Below, piece after piece: positions 48,915 through 57,297 of a stretch of 64,000 nucleotides of DNA. Under the pieces are notes generated by a model. It made no database searches, was not told where the DNA came from, and saw only the letters and a program-made list of their open reading frames with translations. The position numbers and the translations under genes are program-made. The DNA is taken from contig CP011020.1 in the NCBI GenBank assembly GCA_001023535.1, forward strand, positions 5,278,508-5,342,507. Direction: 5' to 3'. The DNA comes from Pseudomonas chlororaphis. Lineage in GTDB: Bacteria; Pseudomonadota; Gammaproteobacteria; Pseudomonadales; Pseudomonadaceae. Numbering within the stretch: position 1 is the first letter of the stretch; every line of letters starts with the position of its first letter.

Positions 48915-50852
48915 TCACGCCCGCGCCGCCCGCCACGCCTCGATCAATTCCACGAACCGGTCCTGCACCTGCCGGATCAGCGTGTCATCGTCGATTTCCC
49001 CAGCCATCCACGCTCGGCTCGGTTCCTGGAAGATCGTGCGGCCTACGGCGAACCCTCGGCAGGTGGTGCTCTGGCTGGCCTGGCGAAAACCATCGGCCAG
49101 CGCCGTGGCCGGGGCGTTGAGGCCCAGCAAAACCACGCCGCGGCAATACGGGTCGCGCTGCTGGATCAACTCGTCGAGCTGTTCCCATTCCTGCTCGCTC
49201 TGGGCCTCGATCTTCCACCACGCCGGGTAGATGCCCAGGTTGTAGAGGCGCTTGAGGGCGCGATACAGCACGTCCGGGTGCGGCGACGGATGATCCTTGG
49301 GCGGAATGACTTCCAGCAGCAATTCATGGCCGCTGACCTGGGAGGCCTTGTACAACCCCATCAACTGCGCTTCCTGTTCGAGGCGCAACAGCGGCTCGTC
49401 ATCGGGGTGGAATTGCACCAGGCACTTGATGATCTGTTCCTGCGGCCAGGCGATCAGGTTGCTGCCGATGGAACGCCCATGTTCGAACGCCAGCGGGCGC
49501 GAACCCTGGACTTCCACCGGCCGCGCGACCCACCAACCGCGCCCGGTGGCCGCATTGAGCGAATCCTGGCCAAACCGCTGGTCAGCCAGCAGGCCGACAT
49601 CGGCCTCGACGCCCTGGCGTTGCAAATCGGCTTCGACCCGCTCCACCGCCTGGATGAACAACTGCTTGAGCTGGCCGATGCTACTCAGGTCGCGGCCGCC
49701 CTTTTGCGCCAGTTCCACTAACTGTCCACGGTGGTCGAACGCGAAAATGAACAGTTGCTTCCAGGCTTTGCGCGGCACGCTGACCTGATGCAGGCGTTGC
49801 AGCACGGCGTCCTGGTCCGGCCGGGTGATCGGCACCGGGCTGCTGAACAGGTAGTCGAGCTCCGCCCGGGTCGGCATGGCCGGGGCGCAGGCATGGCGCG
49901 ACACCACCAGGCCGCCGCAGGCATTGGCCAACTGGCAGCAACGCTCGTCACTGGCGTCCTCCAGCCAACCGGCGAGAAACCCCGACATGAAGGCGTCGCC
50001 GGCGCCCAGCACATTCAGGACTTCGACTCGAACGCCCGGGTAAATCGCGCCGTCTTCGAGCCGCGCCGGGATCGCCCCATGGATCACCGTGCAGCCCTGC
50101 GGGCCGAGCTTGACCACCAGGGTCGCCGCCGTCAGCGAACGCACGGTGCGCAGGGCCGTGAGCAAGTCTTCGCTGCCGCCAGCGATCAGAAACTCTTCCT
50201 CGGTGCCGACGATCAGGTCGAAACGCGGCAGGATGCCTTGCACGTGCCGGCTGACGTTCTGGTCGGCGACAAAACGGGTCTGCCCGTCGGCCTTGCCTGT
50301 CAGGCCCCAGAGCACCGGCCGATAGTCGATATCGAGGATGCGCTTGACCTGGTGCTTTTGCGCATAGTCCAGGGCCTGGATGCTGGCCTTATAGACGCCG
50401 TCGGTGGAGAAATGCGTGCCGGTGATCAGCAGGGCCTTGCTGGAGGCAATGTAAGACTCGTCGATGTCTTCGGCCCGCAGCGCCATGTCGGCGCAGTTTT
50501 CGCGGTAGAACACCAGGGGGAAGGTCTCACGGTCCTTGATCCCCAGCAGGACCATTGCCGTCAGGCGTTGCGGATCGGCCTTGATGCCGCTGACATCGCA
50601 GCCTTCGCGCGCCAGCGATTGCACCAGGAAACGACCCATGTGGTCGTCGCCCACTCGGCTCAGCATCGCCGACTTGAGCCCCAGGCGCGCCGTGCCGAAC
50701 GCGATGTTGGCCGACGAGCCTCCCAGGTACTTGGCGAAACTGCTGACATCTTCCAGGCGTGCGCCGACTTGCTGCGCATAAAGGTCCACGCCCAGGCGTC
50801 CCAGGCAGATCACATCCAATTGACGCCCACTGGCAAAACGAGTCTGGCCCAT
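48915..50852 (-). CDS. iolC: Fused 5-dehydro-2-deoxygluconokinase and DUF2090 aldolase
   Basis: 645-residue bifunctional protein. Residues 1-320 are a PfkB/ribokinase-type kinase (LGRLGVDLYAQQVGARLEDVSSFAKYLGGSSANIA; GAGDAFMSGFLAG near the catalytic Asp). About residue 335 onward is the DUF2090 domain (LFIFAFDHRGQL, WWKIEA, GVVLLGLNAP, GFAVGRTIFQEP), an IolJ-like aldolase. The two cover phosphorylation of 5-keto-2-deoxygluconate and cleavage to malonic semialdehyde and dihydroxyacetone phosphate. The ATG at 50852 has an AGGAG leader. No separate iolJ is in the cluster. Confidence 0.94.
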   Translation of the reverse strand: MGQTRFASGRQLDVICLGRLGVDLYAQQVGARLEDVSSFAKYLGGSSANIAFGTARLGLKSAMLSRVGDDHMGRFLVQSLAREGCDVSGIKADPQRLTAMVLLGIKDRETFPLVFYRENCADMALRAEDIDESYIASSKALLITGTHFSTDGVYKASIQALDYAQKHQVKRILDIDYRPVLWGLTGKADGQTRFVADQNVSRHVQGILPRFDLIVGTEEEFLIAGGSEDLLTALRTVRSLTAATLVVKLGPQGCTVIHGAIPARLEDGAIYPGVRVEVLNVLGAGDAFMSGFLAGWLEDASDERCCQLANACGGLVVSRHACAPAMPTRAELDYLFSSPVPITRPDQDAVLQRLHQVSVPRKAWKQLFIFAFDHRGQLVELAQKGGRDLSSIGQLKQLFIQAVERVEADLQRQGVEADVGLLADQRFGQDSLNAATGRGWWVARPVEVQGSRPLAFEHGRSIGSNLIAWPQEQIIKCLVQFHPDDEPLLRLEQEAQLMGLYKASQVSGHELLLEVIPPKDHPSPHPDVLYRALKRLYNLGIYPAWWKIEAQSEQEWEQLDELIQQRDPYCRGVVLLGLNAPATALADGFRQASQSTTCRGFAVGRTIFQEPSRAWMAGEIDDDTLIRQVQDRFVELIEAWRAARA

Positions 50853-50976
50853 GCTGGCTCCTGTTATTTTTATCAGCCTGCGCATGCCGCCGAAACCGGC
50901 GCCAACGCTCTTGGTGGGTGCAGACTAAAACGAGCCGCGGGCAATAATCAATAATTATTCTATATATTTTTTACGT

Positions 50977-50990
50977 GGAATATTTTTTCC
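50977..50990. promoter_or_regulatory. Candidate IolR operator between iolC and iolR
   Basis: GGAATATTTTTTCC, a perfect GGAA-N6-TTCC, lies 125 bases before the iolC start and 174 before the regulator start. It is in the divergent 311-base gap, in an AT-rich block. It could repress both directions. Confidence 0.65.
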
Positions 50991-51163
50991 AATACGCTAT
51001 AGCCGAAGCGGACCAGACGCAGTGCATCGTTTCAGCAGCGGCGCCAACGTTGCCCTACCCATGATTTTCCCAGCGCCTACGCTGTAGACTGCGATCAGCC
51101 AACCTATTGTCGAGGGCCGTGTGTGACAGCCGCCCTATAAGAACAAAGCCAGAAGGATTTTCT

Positions 51164-52087
51164 ATGACCCGCCCCGATGATCTGCCGGCACCGTCCGAGC
51201 GCGCGTCCGACGCCACGCTCCCGAGCCCTCCGATCAATGCCGAGCGTCTGCTGCAACTGATTACCGAGGAGTACGAAAGCCTGCCTCGCCAGCTCAAGCG
51301 CATTGCCAGCTACATGAGCCAGCAGAGCGACCGGATCATGGTCGACCGGATCAGCGACATCGCCCGCGAATGCGAAGTGCACCCCTCGGCCATCGTGCGT
51401 TTCTCCCAGCGCTTTGGCTTCAGTGGGTTCAGCGAAATGCAGGCGCTGTTTCGCGAGGCGTACACCCACAAGACCACGCCGGTGCAGAACTACCAGCAAC
51501 GCATCCGCAGCATGATCGCCAACAAGTCGCAGAAAGCCAGTGGCGGCGACCTGGCCCGCGAATGCGTCAACGCGACCCTGTCGGGCATCGAACGCCTGGG
51601 GCTGGAGCTCGACGACCAAGCCTTCGAAAAAGCCGTGGACCTGGTGGTCAACGCCGACAACATCTATGTGGTGGGCGTACGCCGTTCGTTTGCGGTGGCC
51701 GACTACCTGGTCTACAACCTGCAACACACCAACAAGCGTATTCACCTGGTGTCCGGCCTGGGCGGCAGCTACCGCGAGCAGATGCGCAGCGTGCGGGCCA
51801 ACGACCTGGTCATCGCCATCAGCTTCACGCCCTACGGCAAGGAAACCCAGCACTGCCTGCGCATCGCCCAGCACCACCAGGCCAAGACGCTGATCATCAC
51901 CGACAGCAACCTGTCGCCCCTGGCCAAGCGGGCCAACGCGGTGTTGTTGGTGAACGAAGGCAGCTCGTTCGCCTTCCGCTCGTTGAGCGCCACGCTGTGC
52001 CTGTGCCAGGCGTTGTTCATTGCCGTGGCCTACCGGCTGGAGCTCAAGGTCGATGAGATCCATGAACAGGTCGGGTTCGAGGATTGA
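51164..52087 (+). CDS. iolR: RpiR-family regulator, likely inositol repressor
   Basis: 307-residue regulator with an N-terminal HTH_6 domain (LPRQLKRIASYMSQQSDRIMVDRISDIARECEVHPSAIVRFSQRFGFSGFSE) and a C-terminal SIS sugar-phosphate-binding domain (DNIYVVGVRRSFAVADYLVYNLQ; VIAISFTPYGKETQHCLRIA). The ATG at 51164 has an AAGGA leader. A longer frame from 51107 has no good start. It is divergent from iolC, and GGAA-N6-TTCC sites near it match those of RpiR-type IolR. The inducer is probably a phosphorylated pathway intermediate; this is inference. Confidence 0.88.
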   Translation: MTRPDDLPAPSERASDATLPSPPINAERLLQLITEEYESLPRQLKRIASYMSQQSDRIMVDRISDIARECEVHPSAIVRFSQRFGFSGFSEMQALFREAYTHKTTPVQNYQQRIRSMIANKSQKASGGDLARECVNATLSGIERLGLELDDQAFEKAVDLVVNADNIYVVGVRRSFAVADYLVYNLQHTNKRIHLVSGLGGSYREQMRSVRANDLVIAISFTPYGKETQHCLRIAQHHQAKTLIITDSNLSPLAKRANAVLLVNEGSSFAFRSLSATLCLCQALFIAVAYRLELKVDEIHEQVGFED

Positions 52088-52123
52088 CGTATCACCTACC
52101 GATGAATCGCTGAAGGAGAAGCC

Positions 52124-52735
52124 ATGAAACTGATCGGCATGCTGGACTCGCCCTATGTACGCCGCACCGCCCTGTCCGCCAAATGCCTGGGCATCGCCCT
52201 GGAGCATGAGTCGGTTTCGGTGTTCCGGCATTTCGAGCAGTTCCAGCGCATCAACCCGGTGGTCAAGGCGCCGACCCTGGTGCTGGACGATGGCAGCGTA
52301 CTGATGGATTCGACGTTGATCATCGATTACCTGCAAACCCTGGCAGCACCAGGAAAGCGCCTGATGCCAGACGATGCCGGGCAGCGGTTGCGGTCACTGC
52401 GCCTGATCGGATTGGCGCTGGCGGCGTGTGAGAAATCGGTGCAGATCTACTACGAACGCAACCTGCGGCCCACAGACATCCAGCACGCGCCCTGGGTAGA
52501 GCGAGTGGAAGGCCAGCTCGCGGCTGCCTATGGGATGCTGGAACAGGAACTGCAGCGAGCGCCGCTGCCCACTGATGGCACGCTGGATCAGGCCGGTATC
52601 ACGCTGGCAGTGGCCTGGAGCTTCACCAACCTGGTGGTGCCGGACCAGGTGGAAGGCCGGTCATTTCCATTGATCAGCGCCTATACCGCCTATGCCGAAG
52701 GGCTGGAAGTGTTCATCGACACCCCGATGCAGTAG
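52124..52735 (+). CDS. Glutathione S-transferase-like protein
   Basis: 203-residue GST-fold protein. The thioredoxin-like N-terminus is MKLIGMLDSPYVRRTALSAKCLGI, with the glutathione site VKAPTLVLDDGSVLMDSTLIIDYL; the rest is the helical domain. The residue at the usual catalytic place is a Ser (Ser9). It starts 36 bases after iolR. A function in stress or detoxification is possible. A short REP hairpin at 52765-52778 follows. Confidence 0.85.
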   Translation: MKLIGMLDSPYVRRTALSAKCLGIALEHESVSVFRHFEQFQRINPVVKAPTLVLDDGSVLMDSTLIIDYLQTLAAPGKRLMPDDAGQRLRSLRLIGLALAACEKSVQIYYERNLRPTDIQHAPWVERVEGQLAAAYGMLEQELQRAPLPTDGTLDQAGITLAVAWSFTNLVVPDQVEGRSFPLISAYTAYAEGLEVFIDTPMQ

Positions 52736-52833
52736 GCATCGGCGCCAGCATACCCGCGGTCATCGCGAGCAAGCTCGCTCCCCCAGGGAATGCTTGGTAT
52801 GTCGCACATTAAGCGTTCACCGCCGTCTCCTGT

Positions 52834-53337
52834 GTGGGAGCGAGCTTGGTCGCGAAGACGGTGGCACAGCCGGCAGCATCACCCACCGGTACACCGCTTT
52901 CGCGGGCAAGCCCGCTCCCACAGGAGATAGTGGATTTCACGCAAATGCTGGACATCCCCCGACGCTTTTGTGGGAGCGAGCTTGCTCGCGAAGACGGTGG
53001 CACAGCGAGCAGCATCGCCCACTGGTACACCGCTTTCGCGGGCAAGCCCGCTCTCACAGGAGATAGTGGATTTCACGCAAATGCTGGACATCCCCCAACG
53101 CTTGTGTGGGAGCGAGCTTGCTCGCGAAGACGGCGACACAGCCGGCAGCATCACCCACTGGTACACCGCTTTCGCGGGCAAGCCCGCTCCCACAGGAGAT
53201 AGTGGATTTCACGCAAATGCTGGACATCCCCCAACGCTTTTGTGGGAGCGAGCTTAGTCGCGAAGACGGTGGCACAGCCGGCAGCATCACCCACTGGTAC
53301 ACCGCTTTCGCGGGCAAGCCCGCTCTCACAGGGGGCT
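52834..53337. repeat. Tandem array of four 136-bp REPIN units
   Basis: Starts of GTGGGAGCGAGCTT at 52834, 52970, 53106 and 53242 are spaced exactly 136 bases. Each unit holds an inverted REP pair (second arm ending GCCCGCTC(C/T)CAC) and a 45-base spacer with AGGAGATAGTGGATTTCACG. The last unit is cut short at the hcnC stop. The stretch from 52736 to 53337 (602 bases) has no gene; frames in it reflect the repeats. Confidence 0.93.
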
Positions 53338-54612
53338 TCACGCTGGTTCCATTGCCTTCGCCTGTTTGACCGGGGCGACCTCGAAGCGGTCTGCCAGGAA
53401 CGGCGTGATGTCCAGCGGCAACGGTTCGTGGTTCACCAGTTTATCCAGCAGCACGCCGGTGATGGCCGAGGTGAGAATGCCGGTGCGGAAGTGGCCGCAG
53501 GCGTTGAGGTAGCCCTCTACCCCGCGCATCGGCCCCAGGATCGGCAGCTCATCGGGCGAGCCTGGGCGCAGGCCGGCCCAGGTTCGCTTCAGGTTGATGT
53601 CGGCCAGTTGCGGAATGCAGCGCATCGCGCCTTGCACCAGCCCTTCGATTTCCGGGTAAGTGGTGGTCACGTCGAAGCCTTTGTCTTCGGTGGTGCTGCC
53701 GATGAGGATTTCGCCGTTGTCCTTCTGCGCCACATAACAGTCGCTGGTGGTCAGGCAGCCGTTGAGGATCTTCGGCATGCGCTCGGTCAGCAGGATCTGC
53801 CCCTTGACCGGCTTGACCGGAATGCGCACGCCCGTGGCCTGCTCGCTCAGGTCCGCCGCCCAGGCACCGGCCGCGTTGATCAGGGTTCGGCAGTGGAAAG
53901 TACCCGCCTCGGCGGTGTTCACCCCGATGACCCGCGTGCCGCTGCGCAGCACCTCGATCACATTGGTATTGAAGAACAGGTCGACACCGTTCTGCCGCGC
54001 GCCTTCGGTGTAGGCGTCAGCCAGGCGGAACGGGCTGACCTGGTGATCGCACAGGAACTCCAGAGCGCCCTGGGCTTCATGGCTGACACTCGGTTCGGCC
54101 TCTCGCAGGGCCGCCTGGTCGAGCCAGCGCACCTGGTCCGCCAGGTGCGGGATACAGGCGACGATGTGCTCGGCGTACGAGCGGTCTTCGTCGTCATAGA
54201 TCACGAACTTGAGCCCGGTCTCCTCGAACTTGAAGTCCATGCCATGGTTCTCCATCAGCTCGCGGTGCAACTGGGGGTACAGCGCGTTGGATTGCAAGGC
54301 GAAATCGAAGAACGACTGCGGCAGGATGTGCGGCGTGCTGGCGTCCACCGCCACCGCGGCGCCCTGGGTCTGGCGCTTGCGGTTGGCCGACATCATCCGA
54401 AAGAAAATCACCCCGCAGCCCAGGCCCACCGACTCGCCGATGGCCCACAGGCCGCCCGCCGAGGCACGGGTGGCATTGCCGGGACGCTTGGCGTCGATCA
54501 GGGCGATCTTCAGGTGCTTGCGCTTGGACAGTTGATAGGCACAGGAGGCCCCGATCACACCGCCGCCGGCGATGACCACGTCATAGTCCTTGAGGTCTGG
54601 TTGCTTAGTCAT
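53338..54612 (-). CDS. hcnC: Hydrogen cyanide synthase subunit HcnC
   Basis: 424-residue FAD-dependent amine oxidase. It begins with the FAD motif VVIAGGGVIGASCAYQLSKR, then GNATRASAGGLWAIGESVGL and the later TWAGLRPGSPDELPILG. It is close to Pseudomonas HcnC throughout. With HcnA and HcnB it oxidises glycine to HCN and CO2 at the inner membrane. ATG at 54612 overlaps hcnB by eight bases. The C-terminus adjoins the tandem REPIN array. Confidence 0.95.
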   Translation of the reverse strand: MTKQPDLKDYDVVIAGGGVIGASCAYQLSKRKHLKIALIDAKRPGNATRASAGGLWAIGESVGLGCGVIFFRMMSANRKRQTQGAAVAVDASTPHILPQSFFDFALQSNALYPQLHRELMENHGMDFKFEETGLKFVIYDDEDRSYAEHIVACIPHLADQVRWLDQAALREAEPSVSHEAQGALEFLCDHQVSPFRLADAYTEGARQNGVDLFFNTNVIEVLRSGTRVIGVNTAEAGTFHCRTLINAAGAWAADLSEQATGVRIPVKPVKGQILLTERMPKILNGCLTTSDCYVAQKDNGEILIGSTTEDKGFDVTTTYPEIEGLVQGAMRCIPQLADINLKRTWAGLRPGSPDELPILGPMRGVEGYLNACGHFRTGILTSAITGVLLDKLVNHEPLPLDITPFLADRFEVAPVKQAKAMEPA

Positions 54613-56011
54613 GGTGGCTCTCCGTGCCAACGTCCTTGAACGCAGAAAAGGGAATCGGGTCGATCGGGAATCGCGGTCGCAGCCAACCCACATCGGCCCG
54701 CCCGGTGGCTTGACGCAGACGGTCGCTGCAATAGCCCACGCACATGCGCCCCTGGCAATCGCCCATGCTGACGCGGGTACGCATCTTCAGTCCGGCCATG
54801 TCCTGCACACCCTGCTCCAGGGCGCGATCGATGTCGGCGCGGGTAGCGTGTTCACAGCGGCAGATCACCGTGTCGGCCGCCGGCAAGGTAATCTGCCCGG
54901 CACCCCGCTGGGTGTAGCGATCCACGGCGGCGCGGAAGCGAATGATGCGATCGAGCTGCGCCTGGTAGCGTTCGCGGTGCTTGAGGGCCGTGGCCGAATC
55001 CAGCACGTTGCGTTGCAACAGGATCGACAGCGCGGCGATGCGAGCGCTGAGCATGGCCGCTTCACCGCCGCGAATCCCGCCCATGTCGCCGGCCAGGTGG
55101 ATGTGCGCCTCGCTGCTTTGTTGCCAGGCGTCGGCCACCGCCCGCAGGTAACCGTCTTCGCTGAAGCCGTGCTCCAGGCCCATCTGCTGGCTCAGTTGGG
55201 TGCGCGGGATGAACCCGTAGCCGACCGCCAGCGTCTGGGCCGGCACCTGTTCGGCGCGCGTCAGGTCCGGTGCCCAGTTGTCGGCATATGGCGCGACGGT
55301 CACGCTGCCCAGCTCACCTTCGCCATGGGCCTCCACCACGCCCCAGCCATAGTGCATGGGAATGCGCTTGAGCTTGAGGTAGGCCAGCATGCCCAGGCCA
55401 TCGAGGAACAGTTGCGGCTTGTTCAACAAGGCCAGGCTTTCTTTGGCAATCCGGCCGAATGCACAGGCCTCATAGACCCCGGCCACCGCCACCCCCGCCG
55501 CGTGCAACTGGCAGGCCACCAGTGGCAGCAACGGCCCCGTCCCGGCGATGACCACCGGGCTCGGCGGCTTGACCACCCCGCTCTTGATCTGCAATTGCAG
55601 GCCACCCAACAGCATCACCCCCGGCAGGGTCCAGCCCGGGAACGGCACGCTGCGCTCATGGCAACCGGCCGCCAGAACCAGATGCGAATAGGCCACTTCC
55701 CGCAGGCGTTCCTCGGCATCGAGGACCATCAGCGCTCGAAAGCCTTCGGCGCCGATGACCCGGCTGTTTACGTGCACCTCGATCAGCTGCGCGTAACGTT
55801 GGAATTCCCCATGGAGTTTTTCCAGGGCTTCACTGTAGCGTGCCCCCAGGTAATCCAGCTGCACACCCTCGCGCAGCGGCCCACGATAGACCACGCCACC
55901 GAGGCGCGGCGCCTCTTCGAGCAAGGTGCAGCGCACCCCGTGGCGGGCGAGCTCGATGGCCGCCGCCATACCCGCCGGCCCACCGCCGACAATCACTGGC
56001 CCCAGGCTCAT
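54605..56011 (-). CDS. hcnB: Hydrogen cyanide synthase subunit HcnB
   Basis: 468-residue flavoprotein with an N-terminal FAD motif (VIVGGGPAGMAAAIELARHG), a second nucleotide site (VVIAGTGPLLPLVACQL), and a C-terminal BFD-like iron-sulphur region (CRCEHATRADIDRALEQG, then CQGRMCVGYC). This layout is that of HcnB and of octopine/nopaline oxidase subunits; the adjoining hcnA and hcnC decide for HcnB. ATG at 56011 overlaps the hcnA stop by four bases and has a GGAGG leader. Confidence 0.95.
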   Translation of the reverse strand: MSLGPVIVGGGPAGMAAAIELARHGVRCTLLEEAPRLGGVVYRGPLREGVQLDYLGARYSEALEKLHGEFQRYAQLIEVHVNSRVIGAEGFRALMVLDAEERLREVAYSHLVLAAGCHERSVPFPGWTLPGVMLLGGLQLQIKSGVVKPPSPVVIAGTGPLLPLVACQLHAAGVAVAGVYEACAFGRIAKESLALLNKPQLFLDGLGMLAYLKLKRIPMHYGWGVVEAHGEGELGSVTVAPYADNWAPDLTRAEQVPAQTLAVGYGFIPRTQLSQQMGLEHGFSEDGYLRAVADAWQQSSEAHIHLAGDMGGIRGGEAAMLSARIAALSILLQRNVLDSATALKHRERYQAQLDRIIRFRAAVDRYTQRGAGQITLPAADTVICRCEHATRADIDRALEQGVQDMAGLKMRTRVSMGDCQGRMCVGYCSDRLRQATGRADVGWLRPRFPIDPIPFSAFKDVGTESHHD

Positions 56012-56334
56012 GGCGCCTCCGATTCGGTGATGCGGTTGGCCCGGGTTTCGATCTGCATGCCCGGGCGCACCAGGGTCTGGCAGGCGCGCCGCTTGTGGCG
56101 CCCGTCGATCTTGACCAGGCAGCACTGGCACACGCCCATGCCACAATAGGCGCCGCTGAGTTGGTCGTGGTCGTTGCGGGCCACCTGACGCTGGCCCAGG
56201 GACTGGATGACGTTGAGGACGGTTTCGCCCTCGGCAGCGTTGACGGCCCGACCGTCCAGGCGCACCGTCATGTCGGCCCGGGCCAATGGCTGGATATCAA
56301 ATTTTCGGCGTAGAAAGTCTTGAGGTTGCATCAT
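56008..56334 (-). CDS. hcnA: Hydrogen cyanide synthase subunit HcnA
   Basis: 108-residue small subunit with a [2Fe-2S] motif: GAYCGMGVCQCCLVKIDG followed by RRACQTLVRPGMQ. FDIQPLARADMTVRLDGR near the N-terminus is the HcnA signature. The start is one of two adjacent ATGs at 56334/56331. The leader carries GGA motifs for RsmA/RsmE-type control, and an ANR-like box lies about 170 bases upstream. Expression in low oxygen under GacS/GacA control is expected from other pseudomonads. Confidence 0.95.
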   Translation of the reverse strand: MMQPQDFLRRKFDIQPLARADMTVRLDGRAVNAAEGETVLNVIQSLGQRQVARNDHDQLSGAYCGMGVCQCCLVKIDGRHKRRACQTLVRPGMQIETRANRITESEAP

Positions 56335-56339
56335 GCAGC

Positions 56340-56390
56340 TCTTCCTTGAAGGTTCAGTGAGGACTAGGCTCCTTGCGGTACATCATCCAA
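56340..56390 (-). promoter_or_regulatory. Candidate RsmA/RsmE-binding leader of hcnA
   Basis: Reading the minus strand, TCAAGGAAGA (56340-56349) matches A/UCANGGANGU/A fully and contains the ribosome binding site. CAAGGAG (56369-56375) and TTGGATG (within 56381-56390) are further GGA sites. This arrangement resembles the hcnA leader in P. protegens, where RsmA/E block translation until GacA-dependent small RNAs remove them. Confidence 0.6.
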
Positions 56391-56496
56391 CGATTCATGT
56401 CCGTCCCCTGCTCGCGACAACGCGCCAAAACAGGGCAACGGACGCATCAGGATAATGCGCGCGAAATTTATGTTAGGGATTATTTGTGACCAAGTG

Positions 56497-56510
56497 TTGA
56501 TCCAGGCCAG
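56497..56510 (-). promoter_or_regulatory. ANR-like box of hcnABC
   Basis: On the minus strand the sequence is CTGGC-CTGG-ATCAA, close to the TTGGC-N4-ATCAA box of hcnA in P. protegens. The centre is about 170 bases before the hcnA ATG. A TAACAT-like -10 follows about 30 bases downstream. Confidence 0.6.
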
Positions 56511-56613
56511 GGAATCCGGCCGCCGGGCTCATGAACTTTTTTTCAGAAAGCCGACAGGTTTTCTTTGGCAGAATGCTGCGCAATAGCGCGAATTTCTCAA
56601 CACGGTACCGCCC

Positions 56614-57297
56614 ATGAATCGCATCCTGACCATTGAAGACGACGCCGTGACCGCCCGTGAAATCGTTGCCGAACTGACCCGCAACGGCCTGGACGTCGAC
56701 TGGGTCGACAATGGCCGCGAAGGCCTGGAACGCGCGGTGAGCGGCGACTATGACCTGATCACCCTCGATCGCATGTTGCCCGAGCTCGACGGCCTGGTGA
56801 TCGTCACCACCCTGCGCACCATGGGCGTGGCCACGCCGATCCTGATGATCAGCGCCCTCTCCGACGTCGATGAACGCGTGCGCGGCCTGCGGGCCGGTGG
56901 CGACGACTACCTGACCAAGCCCTTCGCCACCGATGAGATGGCCGCCCGGGTCGAGGTGCTGCTGCGACGCAACAATGGTGCCCGGGAACCGGAAACCGTG
57001 CTGCGGGTGGCGGACCTGGAGCTGAACCTGATCAGCCGCGAAGCCAGCCGCAACGGGCAATTGCTCAGCCTGCTGCCCACCGAATACAAGTTGCTGGAGT
57101 TCCTGATGCGCAACTGCGGTCAGATCCTGTCCCGCATGATGATTTTCGAGGAAGTGTGGGGCTACCACTTCGACCCTGGCACCAATCTGATCGACGTCCA
57201 CATCGGGCGCCTGCGCAAGAAAATCGACCCGCCGGGCCTGGAACCGCTGATTCGCACGGTGCGGGGTTCCGGCTATGTCATTGCTGAACCCCGCTAA
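56614..57297 (+). CDS. OmpR-family response regulator
   Basis: 227-residue response regulator. The receiver domain has DD at 9-10, the phospho-Asp52 in TLDRMLP and Lys in YLTKPFA. The winged helix near residues 130-225 ends in VHIGRLRKKIDP and TVRGSGYVIAEPR. The gene overlaps the next kinase gene by 23 bases, so the two form a two-component system. It is divergent from hcnABC with 279 bases between starts. The signal and targets are unknown. Confidence 0.93.
   Translation: MNRILTIEDDAVTAREIVAELTRNGLDVDWVDNGREGLERAVSGDYDLITLDRMLPELDGLVIVTTLRTMGVATPILMISALSDVDERVRGLRAGGDDYLTKPFATDEMAARVEVLLRRNNGAREPETVLRVADLELNLISREASRNGQLLSLLPTEYKLLEFLMRNCGQILSRMMIFEEVWGYHFDPGTNLIDVHIGRLRKKIDPPGLEPLIRTVRGSGYVIAEPR

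Noticed and set aside
52834..53337. Regular repeat spacing suggestive of a CRISPR array
   Set aside because: The repeats are long inverted REP pairs, the spacers are nearly identical rather than unique, and no cas genes are present.
52810..53350. Several overlapping reading frames on both strands with repeated residues
   Set aside because: They are produced by the 136-bp repeat array; the same peptides recur in each unit and in other REPIN loci, with no ribosome sites.
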